A stretch of 7,564 nt of DNA from Deltaproteobacteria bacterium CG_4_8_14_3_um_filter_43_13 (GCA_002782605.1 PFIF01000252.1:1-7564), one strand, 5' to 3'; positions 1 to 5,816 are shown, counted from the stretch's first letter. The notes: generated by a model from the sequence alone, not told the origin. Translations and numbers: made by a program.

Positions 1-2001
1 CAGGTTCCTCAAATTATCAGGGATGGTTTCCCCACCAGCATAAGGGGTAATATCCCTGATCTTTTCCAGGTTCCCCATCACCATTCGCCAGACCCTGTTG
101 ATAAATCTAAATGCCCCCTCTACTCCCTGGTCGCTCCAATCAAGGTCTCTCTCCGGAGGGGATGTAAAGAGGATGAATAATCGGGTTGTATCTGCACCAT
201 ACTTATCTATTATGTCGTTGGGGTCGACCACATTGCCCTTGGATTTGGCCATCTTTGCCCCATCCTTTATAACCATCCCCTGCGTCAGAAGGCTATTGTA
301 TGGCTCTCTCATCTCTAAAATACCTATGTCCCGAAGTACCATAGTAAAGAAGCGGGAGTATAACAGATGGAGGATGGCGTGCTCAATTCCACCAATATAC
401 TGATCAACAGGCATCCAATAATTGACAGCCTCTTTGTCTAGAGGGCCTTTATCGTATCTTGGGCAGGTATATCTATCGAAATACCACGAGGAGCAGACAA
501 AGGTATCCAGGGTATCTGTCTCCCTTCTGGCACTGCTATTGCACCTGGGACAATCGGTAAAAAGGAAAGACTCTGTCTCGGGCAGAGGAGATCTGCCATC
601 TCCTCTGAATTCTATATTAACAGGCAATATAACGGGAAGCTGTTCATACGGCACAGGAACGATGCCGCATTCATCACAGTAAACCATCGGGATTGGTGTC
701 CCCCAGTATCTCTGCCTGGACACACCCCAATCCCTGATACGATAATTCACAGTCCTTTTCCCTATTCCTTTTTTCCCCAGGTATTCTGCTATCTTATCCA
801 ATGCCTCTATACTATTAATCCCATTGAATTGCCCCGAATTTACCAGATACCCCTCTTCTACATAGGCTTCGGTCATGGTATCTTCATCCAGGGCACCGTC
901 GTAAGGATGGATTACTACTTTTACAGGGATATTGTATTTTCTGGCAAAATCAAGATCCCTCTGATCATGGGCAGGTACTGCCATAACGGCGCCGGTACCG
1001 TATTCCATCAATACGAAGTTGGCCACCCATATAGGAATCTTATCATTTGTTAAGGGGTTGACAGCATACCTGCCGGTAAAGACCCCCTTCTTCTCTACAT
1101 CTTCTGCCGAACGCTCTGTCTTGTCTTCCCTGGATACCTGAGAGATGAAGGCTAAAACATCTTTTTCTTGACCAGTACCGGCTGACAACTCTTTAGAAAA
1201 AGGATGTTCCGGGGCAAGGCTCATAAAAGTTGCACCATAAAGGGTATCCTGCCTTGTGGTAAATACCCTGATTGCCTTATCCGAATCTGCCACCGGAAAA
1301 TCCACCTCAGCCCCATAGCTCTTGCCAATCCAGTTTCTCTGCATAGTCAGAACCCTTTCAGGCCACCCGCCAGAGAGTTCATCGCATCCCTTCAGCAGCT
1401 CCTCTGCGTACTGGGTAATCTTTAGAAACCATTGTTCCAGCTCCTTTTGCGTGACCTCTGTACTGCAACGCCAGCAAAGACCGGCTTCAACCTGTTCATT
1501 GGCCAAAACGGTTTTACATGATTCACACCAATTCACAAAAGACTTTTTCCTGTAAGCCAGACCCATCTCGTACATCTTGAGAAAGAACCACTGATTCCAC
1601 TTATAGTAGCCGGGATGGCAGGAGGCAATCTCCCTGTCCCAATCGTAGCTGAAACCCATCCTTTTTAGCTGTCTTCTCATATAGTCGATATTGTCATATG
1701 TCCATTTTGCCGGATGCACCCTGTGTCCAATGGCAGCATTCTCAGCAGGCAGCCCGAATGCATCCCAGCCCATTGGATGAAGCACATTATAGCCCTGCAT
1801 CATTTTGTAGCGGGCAACTACATCGCCTATAGAATAGTTTCTAACGTGGCCCATATGGATCTTCCCTGAAGGGTAAGGAAACATCTCAAGGATATAGTAT
1901 TTTTTCTTTGCAGGGTCTTCAACTGCCTTAAATAACCCTTTCTCCCCCCAGTATCTCTGCCACTTCTCCTCTATCTGGTGGGGGTTGTATCTGTCTTCCA
2001 T
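1..2001 (-). CDS. leuS: Leucyl-tRNA synthetase (LeuS), 3'-partial at the window edge
   Basis: Class Ia aminoacyl-tRNA synthetase that charges tRNA-Leu with leucine in the cytoplasm. The frame is open for 667 codons from ATG at 2001 to the window edge; the family is usually about 820-870 residues, so the anticodon-binding and C-terminal domains are mostly outside. Visible motifs: HIGH-type HMGH at residues 49-52; a zinc site of the form CESC...CWRC in the N-terminal third; CP1 editing-domain threonine-rich segment TTRQDT at 248-253; editing-site segment GTGAVMAVPAHDQRD with the conserved Asp at 346; KMSKS loop present as KMAKS at 583-587. No frameshift or internal stop was found on translation. 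The start is supported by a strong Shine-Dalgarno sequence. The gene lies directly downstream of a dead integrase on the same strand, so its native promoter may have been displaced or may lie inside the integrase remnant. Family assignment is secure. Confidence 0.97.
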   Translation of the reverse strand, partial: MEDRYNPHQIEEKWQRYWGEKGLFKAVEDPAKKKYYILEMFPYPSGKIHMGHVRNYSIGDVVARYKMMQGYNVLHPMGWDAFGLPAENAAIGHRVHPAKWTYDNIDYMRRQLKRMGFSYDWDREIASCHPGYYKWNQWFFLKMYEMGLAYRKKSFVNWCESCKTVLANEQVEAGLCWRCSTEVTQKELEQWFLKITQYAEELLKGCDELSGGWPERVLTMQRNWIGKSYGAEVDFPVADSDKAIRVFTTRQDTLYGATFMSLAPEHPFSKELSAGTGQEKDVLAFISQVSREDKTERSAEDVEKKGVFTGRYAVNPLTNDKIPIWVANFVLMEYGTGAVMAVPAHDQRDLDFARKYNIPVKVVIHPYDGALDEDTMTEAYVEEGYLVNSGQFNGINSIEALDKIAEYLGKKGIGKRTVNYRIRDWGVSRQRYWGTPIPMVYCDECGIVPVPYEQLPVILPVNIEFRGDGRSPLPETESFLFTDCPRCNSSARRETDTLDTFVCSSWYFDRYTCPRYDKGPLDKEAVNYWMPVDQYIGGIEHAILHLLYSRFFTMVLRDIGILEMREPYNSLLTQGMVIKDGAKMAKSKGNVVDPNDIIDKYGADTTRLFILFTSPPERDLDWSDQGVEGAFRFINRVWRMVMGNLEKIRDITPYAGGETIPDNLRNL

Positions 2002-2007
2002 CGAGAA

Positions 2008-2013
2008 TCCTCC
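2008..2013 (-). promoter_or_regulatory. leuS ribosome binding site
   Basis: On the minus strand GGAGGA lies 6 nt upstream of the ATG at 2001, fixing the leuS start. The same bases fall inside the open frame that trails off the integrase remnant, so this site marks the point where leuS-derived sequence resumes. Confidence 0.8.
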
Positions 2014-2054
2014 GGCAACTTAAAAAGTCTACAAGACTTCAGATACCACAAATA

Positions 2055-2624
2055 CAAAAGCTTTTCAAGGGGAATTTGCTCTTCCGGGAACGGTGCCAGG
2101 CGGTCTTTACCCCCTTTGCCACTGTAGACCCTAATTTCATTTATTTCAAAATCAATATCCTTAACTCTCAGACGCAAGCATTCCATCAGCCGGAGGCCGC
2201 TCCCATGAAGCAGCTTTGCCATAAGCTGTGTAGTACCGCTCATCCCATTCAGAACCCGCTGAGTCTCTTCCCTGCTCATAACAATGGGTAGACGCTGTTT
2301 CTTGAAAGACCTTACGGCATTGATACGGCCCTCAAGCGGCCGTTTGAGGACTTCTCGGTAGAGAAAAATCAAGGCATTAAATGCCTGATTCTGTGTGGAT
2401 TTTGAGACTGTTTTCTCAAAAGCCAGCTAGGTCAAAAATGCTTCGACCTCTGATTCCCCCATATCCTTGGGATGCTTCTTATCGTGAAAAAGGATAAACC
2501 GTTTGATCCAGCCTATATAAGTGTGCTCGGTACGAAAAGCATAGTGTTTTAAACGCATGACATCTCGGGTCTAATCAAGCAGTTTGCGAGGTTTTTCGTG
2601 ATTATAAATTTCTTGCTTTTTCAT
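2055..2624 (-). pseudogene. intI: Integron integrase (IntI family tyrosine recombinase), inactivated and C-terminally truncated
   Basis: The frame can be read continuously from ATG at 2624, interrupted by two TAG codons at 2573-2571 and 2429-2427, and then stays open to 1971. Similarity to IntI integrases is clear: N-terminal SAM-like core-binding part with RLKHYAFRTEHTYIGWI, then STQNQAFNALIFLYREVL, then the catalytic-domain start with HGSGLRLMECLRLRVKDIDF (box I Arg at codon 145) and GKGGKDR (beta-hairpin Lys). Integrases of this family are about 320-340 residues; here box II (HxxR), the IntI-specific extra helix and the nucleophilic Tyr are all missing. Recognisable similarity fades after about 2100-2085. 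The first TAG stands where relatives usually have Gln (a CAG-to-TAG change). No convincing ribosome binding site precedes the ATG. A functional recombinase is excluded by the lost active site. It is orientated away from the cassettes, as in genuine integrons. Confidence 0.85.
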
Positions 2625-2642
2625 TTGTCATTTTGATATATT
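2613..2642 (+). promoter_or_regulatory. Candidate cassette promoter (Pc-like) facing the array
   Basis: Plus strand: TTGCTT (2613-2618), 18-nt spacer, TATATT (2637-2642). It overlaps the integrase 5' end and points into the cassettes, the usual position for an integron Pc promoter. AT-rich sequence makes chance matches likely, so this is only a candidate. Confidence 0.3.
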
Positions 2643-2661
2643 TATATGCAAATAATGTCAA
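2633..2661 (-). promoter_or_regulatory. Candidate integrase promoter (Pint)
   Basis: Minus strand: a perfect -35 TTGACA (2661-2656) is followed by an AT-rich stretch with a possible -10 TATCAA (spacer 17, 2638-2633) or TATATC (spacer 15). It lies only about 10 nt upstream of the integrase ATG, so the transcript would have almost no leader. No LexA-type CTG-N10-CAG box was seen. The -35 is convincing, the -10 is not. Confidence 0.45.
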
Positions 2662-2713
2662 GAATTAATATTTGAATAGCCAATATCATTGAATCAAATC
2701 TTGATAGTTAATG

Positions 2714-2720
2714 GTTAGAG
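2714..2720 (+). other. Candidate attI/cassette junction core site
   Basis: GTTAGAG fits the integron core-site consensus GTTRRRY in six of seven positions. It lies about 90 nt upstream of the integrase start and just before the point where the sequence changes from strongly AT-rich to GC-richer cassette-like DNA, which is where the attI-first cassette junction is expected. A single 7-mer is weak evidence; its position is what supports it. Confidence 0.4.
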
Positions 2721-2727
2721 GACTCGA

Positions 2728-3000
2728 ATGACGTCCGAGGAAAGCCAACACGTTTTCTTTGCTAGCCGAAGTGGCGCGACAGCTACGTCCCTCGACTTGG
2801 CGCGCCGATCGCTTCGTGCCGCAGAAATTCAAATCAATCGAATCTGGGATAGACCAGTTGTCCATGGTAATCACAAAGTTGTGGCTGCCGCCTTTGAGCA
2901 CATCAATCGTGATGTGCAAGTGTTACTTCGTCGGATCGTCGAAAAATGTGAGTCCTCTGGCCCCGGCATGCAGCCGACGCCTGCAAGCGGGCGCGGCTGA
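2728..3000 (+). CDS. Hypothetical protein of the first integron cassette (frame uncertain)
   Basis: A 90-residue frame begins 7 nt after the candidate core site and ends inside the attC-like hairpin. The protein is not recognised. Its middle and C-terminal parts read as a plausible charged, probably helical segment (RSLRAAEIQINRIWD..., INRDVQVLLRRIVEKCE), with no signal peptide or membrane segment. Its last residues (QPTPASGRG) are simply the attC hairpin translated, an effect familiar from other cassettes. Two other frames are also open over the same stretch: plus 2759-3079 (starting at TTG) and minus 2919-2686. No clear Shine-Dalgarno sequence precedes the ATG at 2728. The GC-richer base use contrasts with the flanks and fits a cassette of foreign origin. 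It may equally be a non-coding or decayed cassette. Confidence 0.3.
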   Translation: MTSEESQHVFFASRSGATATSLDLARRSLRAAEIQINRIWDRPVVHGNHKVVAAAFEHINRDVQVLLRRIVEKCESSGPGMQPTPASGRG

Positions 3001-3005
3001 CGCCG
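2964..3005 (+). other. attC-like recombination hairpin closing cassette 1
   Basis: The stretch folds with CGCC (2978-2981) against GGCG (2990-2993) around a loop TGCAAGCG, an unpaired A2977, a 6-bp stem CAGCCG/CGGCTG (2971-2976 with 2994-2999), an unpaired G2970, T2969-A3000, then CGGC/GCCG (2964-2967 with 3002-3005). Two unpaired bases 6 nt apart in the 5' arm are the diagnostic extrahelical pattern of attC sites. The core resembles the aadA-type attC (AGCCGACGCC...GGCGCGGCT). The outer R'' and R' boxes do not show the expected AAC and GTT, so the site is probably degenerate. Confidence 0.6.
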
Positions 3006-3043
3006 AACGATGGCTCGCCGTGTTATCTTTTAAAATCAAATTT

Positions 3044-3091
3044 ACCCATATTAATACCCATATATTATTGCTATATTAGCCATATTTATGG
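3044..3091 (+). promoter_or_regulatory. Candidate operator region of the brnTA cassette
   Basis: CCATA occurs three times in this AT-rich leader: ACCCATA at 3044-3050 and again at 3056-3062 (12 nt apart), and CCATA at 3080-3084 as the left half of a perfect 5-bp palindrome CCATA-TT-TATGG (3080-3091). The palindrome fills the spacer of the candidate promoter and touches its -10. BrnA-type ribbon-helix-helix antitoxins repress their own operons through such repeated or palindromic sites; binding here is an inference. Confidence 0.4.
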
Positions 3092-3097
3092 TATAGT
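3068..3097 (+). promoter_or_regulatory. Candidate brnTA promoter
   Basis: TTGCTA (3068-3073), 18-nt spacer, TATAGT (3092-3097). Transcription would start at or next to the brnT ATG at 3104, and no Shine-Dalgarno sequence precedes that ATG, so the toxin message may be leaderless or nearly so. A promoter inside the cassette would make the pair independent of the integron promoter. Confidence 0.5.
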
Positions 3098-3103
3098 GCG
3101 TTT

Positions 3104-3406
3104 ATGAAGAAAGTCCGTTTTGAATGGGATGAGGAGAAAGGTAACGAAAACCAGGCGAAACACAATGTCTCTTTTTCATTGGCTCAACATGCTTTTCTTG
3201 ATCCCAACCGTGTAATAGTCGAAGATGTTAACCATAGCACAGAAGAGGAACGATTTTACTGCATTGGCCGTGTAGGTGACGGCATAATGACTGTAAGGTT
3301 TACGTATAGAGATAATGTTATCCGCATTTATGGTGCCGGATATTGGAGAAAAGGGAGAAAAATATATGAAGACCAAAATAAAATACACCGAAGAACCAAT
3401 GGGTGA
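3104..3406 (+). CDS. brnT: BrnT-family toxin (DUF497), type II toxin-antitoxin
   Basis: A 100-residue protein of the BrnT/DUF497 family, ribonuclease toxins with a small alpha/beta fold acting on RNA in the cytoplasm and neutralised by the co-encoded BrnA. Visible family signatures: FEWDEEKGNENQAKHNVSF at residues 6-24, a conserved D-x-x-HS-x-x-EER segment around 41-50 followed by FYCIGRVGDG, and IRIYGAGYWRKGRKIYE at 73-89. The last block differs from the common RIISAR-type ending and fits a GAGYWRKG subfamily. Length is normal and no residue loss is evident, so the toxin looks intact. It overlaps the antitoxin gene by 41 nt, the usual toxin-first, overlapping arrangement that couples translation. 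The start has no visible ribosome binding site. It is cargo of the second integron cassette. Confidence 0.88.
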   Translation: MKKVRFEWDEEKGNENQAKHNVSFSLAQHAFLDPNRVIVEDVNHSTEEERFYCIGRVGDGIMTVRFTYRDNVIRIYGAGYWRKGRKIYEDQNKIHRRTNG

Positions 3407-3605
3407 ATTGAGAGTAATTAAAGATTTTCTTCCTGGACCAGAACAGTTGGCATTGAAGGAAGAAAACGTCAAGATTACAATTTCCCTGAATAAATCAAGT
3501 GTTGAATTCTTCAAGAAAAAGGCTAAAGAGCAGCATACGTCATATCAGAAAATGATTCGACGACTTATAGATTGGTATGCTTCACAGCATCAAAAGAGCG
3601 CATAA
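3366..3605 (+). CDS. brnA: BrnA-family antitoxin (ribbon-helix-helix/CopG-like)
   Basis: A 79-residue partner of the BrnT toxin. Residues 34-75 (ENVKITISLNKSSVEFF... to ...IRRLIDWYASQH) read as a ribbon-helix-helix DNA-binding fold: a beta strand of alternating residues, then two helices. The N-terminal part (GELRVIKDFLPGPEQLALKE) probably wraps the toxin; by family analogy the complex is repressive at its own promoter. The ATG at 3366 is preferred over an upstream TTG at 3315 because GGGAGA (3353-3358) sits 7 nt before it and because the 17 extra residues match nothing in the family. The start lies inside brnT (41-nt overlap). The stop codon TAA (3603-3605) lies within the R'' box of the downstream attC, as is common for integron cassette genes. 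Confidence 0.85.
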   Translation: MKTKIKYTEEPMGELRVIKDFLPGPEQLALKEENVKITISLNKSSVEFFKKKAKEQHTSYQKMIRRLIDWYASQHQKSA

Positions 3606-3658
3606 CAAACCACTCGTGCAGACGGCTTGATAGCCGCCGCACAGTTCAGGCGTTCAAA
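3600..3658 (+). other. attC recombination site closing the brnTA cassette
   Basis: Outer boxes: GCATAAC (3600-3606, R'') and GTTCAAA (3652-3658, R'), with AAC facing GTT. Inner stem: ACT (3612-3614) with AGT (3643-3645), unpaired C3615, GTGCAG (3616-3621) with CCGCAC-type partner 3637-3642 (one A-C mismatch), unpaired A3622, CGGC (3623-3626) with GCCG (3633-3636), loop TTGATA. The unpaired C and A, 6 nt apart on the top strand, give the extrahelical G and T on the bottom strand that IntI recognises. R' deviates from GTTRRRY at one base and is not complementary to R'' beyond three bases, so activity may be reduced. Confidence 0.75.
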
Positions 3659-3679
3659 CACCTTTTTCAACAGTATACT
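3651..3679 (+). promoter_or_regulatory. Weak candidate moaA promoter overlapping attC R'
   Basis: TATACT (3674-3679) is a good -10; the best -35 at 17 nt, CGTTCA (3651-3656), is poor and lies in the attC R' box. It would give a leader of about 60 nt for moaA. Nothing resembling a Moco riboswitch was seen in the 142 nt between brnA and moaA. Confidence 0.25.
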
Positions 3680-3747
3680 GAACTTTAAGTTCCTCCCAAG
3701 CTGCACACTAACAAAATAAACTGCTCTTTTTCCCTAGGGGGAATAGA

Positions 3748-4737
3748 ATGAAAGATTTGGTTGATTCATTTAACAGGAAAATTAATTATTTACGGGTGTC
3801 GATTACCGATCGCTGCAATCTTAGATGTGTTTATTGCATGCCTATTGACGGGATCCCTAAAGTCAACCAGAAAGACATTCTCAGTTACGAGGAAATCCTC
3901 CGTATTGTTGAAGTAGCTGTTAAAAATGGTATCACGAAGGTCAGGATTACGGGGGGAGAACCCCTGGTAAGAAAAGGGGTTATAGACTTTGTACGTTCCC
4001 TCTCAAGAATCCATGGAGTTAAGGATCTTAGTTTAACTACCAATGGGATATTACTAAAGGGTTTTGCCAGTGATCTATTTGACGCTGGGCTTCATCGAGT
4101 AAATGTTAGTATGGATTCTCTTAATCATATGAAGTTTCAAAAAATTACTAGGGGAGGAAACCTTGAAAAGGTTTGTGAGGGAATAGAGGAAGCACTGAGG
4201 GTGGGATTCTCACCTATAAAGATAAACACTGTTATAATCCACGGTTTCAATGATGACGAGGTGATTGACTTTGCCAAGCTTTCAATCAATAATCCTTATC
4301 ACATAAGATTTATTGAATTAATGCCTATTGGTTCCAATAGCAAGTGGAGTGAAGATAGATACATATCGTCCCAGGAAGCAAAAGACAAGATAGAGAGTTT
4401 TAGGAAGCTCCATCCCATTCATAAAAAAGGGGAAAGGGCGGCTGCTCGAATGTTTAGATTTGAAGGAGCAATGGGAGAGATTGGTTTTATTAGCCCCATG
4501 AGTGCCCATTTTTGCTCTTCCTGTAATAGATTGAGGTTAACTGCCGATGGGAAGCTCAGGACGTGTCTTTTCTCCAACGAAGAAGTAGATTTGAAGCCCT
4601 CTCTTAGAGAGAGCTATGATAACTCTGGAGTAGAAAGGCTTATTGATTTAGCCATCTCTAATAAGCCCGAGAAACATCACCTAGGAGAAAAAAACCCTAA
4701 GAAATGCTCTCGTAATATGTCAGCTATAGGGGGATAG
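3748..4737 (+). CDS. moaA: GTP 3',8-cyclase (MoaA), radical SAM enzyme of molybdenum cofactor synthesis
   Basis: Catalyses the first step of molybdopterin synthesis, the radical-SAM conversion of GTP to 3',8-cyclo-7,8-dihydro-GTP, which MoaC then turns into cyclic pyranopterin monophosphate. The 329-residue length is normal. The N-terminal 4Fe-4S/SAM cluster motif is CNLRCVYC (Cys23, 27, 30); SAM-binding GGEP is at 69-72; the C-terminal substrate cluster is C-x2-C-x13-C (Cys256, 259, 273) in CSSCNRLRLTADGKLRTC; the tail ends in the characteristic Gly-Gly (MSAIGG). All key residues are present. GGGGGA (3737-3742) lies 5 nt before the ATG and fixes the start. The stop is TAG, which shows that TAG terminates normally here. 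No other moa gene is visible in the window. It begins about 90 nt beyond the last attC, and is probably a resident chromosomal gene, not a cassette. Confidence 0.97.
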   Translation: MKDLVDSFNRKINYLRVSITDRCNLRCVYCMPIDGIPKVNQKDILSYEEILRIVEVAVKNGITKVRITGGEPLVRKGVIDFVRSLSRIHGVKDLSLTTNGILLKGFASDLFDAGLHRVNVSMDSLNHMKFQKITRGGNLEKVCEGIEEALRVGFSPIKINTVIIHGFNDDEVIDFAKLSINNPYHIRFIELMPIGSNSKWSEDRYISSQEAKDKIESFRKLHPIHKKGERAAARMFRFEGAMGEIGFISPMSAHFCSSCNRLRLTADGKLRTCLFSNEEVDLKPSLRESYDNSGVERLIDLAISNKPEKHHLGEKNPKKCSRNMSAIGG

Positions 4738-4801
4738 CAATTTTTAGCCGGTAACTGTTATCCGTTAGCCGACAAATAACGGTCAAGAGTAAATTTTACA
4801 C

Positions 4802-5722
4802 CTATTTTAACTCGGCCCCACATTTGCCACAAAAGGTGAATTCCTCAGGCAACCATCTGGTATTGCATTTAGGGCAAGTTTTTGTTGGGGGCCCCCAAAG
4901 AAAGGTGTGAGATTTACCACTGGCAGTTTTTTCCCGGAGCCTCGTATGTTCAGGGACCCTCTTTTCTAAAAAGGCATTAATACCCTCAAGGGGTTCCGGA
5001 GTTGTTGACTGTAGGCTCCAGAAATCATTTCCCTGCCGTAGAGTATGATAGACCATATCAAACCAGACATTAATCTGGTCTTTGGTAAACCTTAAAGACC
5101 ATGGTGCTTTACTTAATAGAGTTTGACACAGCTTGTCTACTTCTTTATCCAAATCTCCATATGGAACTACTTTATTTACCAATCCGTATTCCAGGGCTGT
5201 CTTGGCATCTATGACCTCATCGGTAAATAGAAACCATCGTGCTCTTCTATCTCCCATAATAGGAGTAAGAGACTGGGTTGCATAGCTGGCTACCGCCCCC
5301 ACACCTCCTTCCCCCTGTTGAAACTTGGCATGATCGGCAGCAATAACCAGATCACTGGCAATGGTAATTTCGCAACCTCCACCTGCGGTTATCCCGTTTA
5401 CGCTGGCAATAACCGGCTTCCCGATATACCTTATGTTATAAATTATTCGGGCGTATTGGTTATTCATTACCCAGACCTCATGGGTGTTGTTGAATAGGCC
5501 CTTGGCCCAATTCAGATCGAGACCGGGACAGAAAAACTTATCACCACCACCCGTAATCACTACTACCCCTACCCCTGGGTCTTTCTCTGCCTCCTCTAAT
5601 GCGGTACATAGGTCCTTCATAAGCTGCATATTTAAACTATTTCTCGCTTCCGGCCTATTTATAGTGATCCTTGCTACCATGTCCTTTGCTTCGTAAATAA
5701 CGGTATCTAGTCTAATATCCAT
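4802..5722 (-). CDS. Enoyl-CoA hydratase/isomerase (crotonase fold) with C-terminal zinc ribbon
   Basis: A 306-residue crotonase-superfamily protein, acting on an acyl-CoA thioester in the cytoplasm. Residues 1 to about 260 are the crotonase domain: NRPEARNSLN near 22-31, oxyanion-hole loop FFCPGLDL (63-70; Pro where Ala or Ser is usual), and ASVNGITAGGGCEITIASD (106-124). Both Glu residues of classical hydratases are kept (Glu118 and Glu138, 20 apart), so hydratase chemistry is plausible; substrate is not predictable. Residues 272-306 form an added zinc ribbon, CPKC (Cys283, 286) and CGKC (Cys298, 301), beyond the usual 255-265 residue length. AAAGGAGGGAG (about 5733-5743) precedes the ATG at a slightly long spacing. 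The acyl-CoA ligase lies 135 nt upstream on the same strand, suggesting a shared pathway. It is convergent with moaA. Confidence 0.92.
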   Translation of the reverse strand: MDIRLDTVIYEAKDMVARITINRPEARNSLNMQLMKDLCTALEEAEKDPGVGVVVITGGGDKFFCPGLDLNWAKGLFNNTHEVWVMNNQYARIIYNIRYIGKPVIASVNGITAGGGCEITIASDLVIAADHAKFQQGEGGVGAVASYATQSLTPIMGDRRARWFLFTDEVIDAKTALEYGLVNKVVPYGDLDKEVDKLCQTLLSKAPWSLRFTKDQINVWFDMVYHTLRQGNDFWSLQSTTPEPLEGINAFLEKRVPEHTRLREKTASGKSHTFLWGPPTKTCPKCNTRWLPEEFTFCGKCGAELK

Positions 5723-5747
5723 CTTTACTAAACTCCCTCCTTTAATT

Positions 5748-5770
5748 CGTGAATCGTGAATCGTGAATCG
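5748..5770. repeat. Heptanucleotide tandem repeat, CGTGAAT x3
   Basis: Three perfect copies of CGTGAAT plus CG, in the gap between the ligase and crotonase genes and about 25 nt upstream of the crotonase start. Non-coding by position. Confidence 0.85.
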
Positions 5771-5795
5771 GAAATGGGTTTTATCCTATTTGCGA

Positions 5796-5816
5796 CTTCT
5801 GGCTTCTGACTTCTGA
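5796..5816. repeat. Heptanucleotide tandem repeat, CTTCTGR x3
   Basis: CTTCTGG, CTTCTGA, CTTCTGA in tandem, followed by a partial unit CTCCT. The same 7-nt period as the neighbouring repeat at 5748-5770 but an unrelated unit. Confidence 0.85.

Larger units (their letters stand above)
2002..3658. mobile_element. Decayed chromosomal integron: integrase pseudogene plus two-cassette array
   Basis: The organisation is that of an integron: an IntI-family gene on the minus strand, a divergent AT-rich attI-like spacer, then plus-strand cassettes each closed by an attC-type hairpin (2964-3005 and 3600-3658). Seen directly: integrase similarity with two amber stops and a missing C-terminus; a GTTRRRY-like core GTTAGAG at 2714; two hairpins with attC-type bulge spacing; a toxin-antitoxin pair as the second cassette, with its stop codon inside the attC R'' box. 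From knowledge of integrons: toxin-antitoxin cassettes with their own promoters are typical of sedentary chromosomal arrays. Inferred: the array is immobile unless an integrase is supplied in trans. Left edge is taken at the leuS start and right edge at the last attC; true boundaries are uncertain. Confidence 0.65.

Noticed and set aside
98..1555. Several plus-strand open frames of 70-100 codons across the first 1.6 kb
   Set aside because: They are antisense to leuS, whose frame is unbroken and carries all family motifs.
2427..2573. Pyrrolysine-style reading of the two TAG codons in the integrase
   Set aside because: The protein lacks its catalytic C-terminus anyway, and moaA ends properly at TAG, so a decayed gene is simpler. 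Kept only as a check in the findings.
3176..3514. Minus-strand 112-codon frame over brnTA
   Set aside because: Antisense to two overlapping genes with clear family signatures; no recognisable protein content.
3659..3747. Molybdenum cofactor riboswitch or third cassette ahead of moaA
   Set aside because: Too short for the Moco riboswitch and no matching stems; no further attC-like hairpin downstream up to or after moaA.
4762..4782. CCGTTA...TAACGG inverted repeat between the convergent moaA and crotonase genes
   Set aside because: Only a 6-bp stem with a 9-nt loop and no T-run on either side, so not a credible intrinsic terminator. The 64-nt gap shows nothing else.
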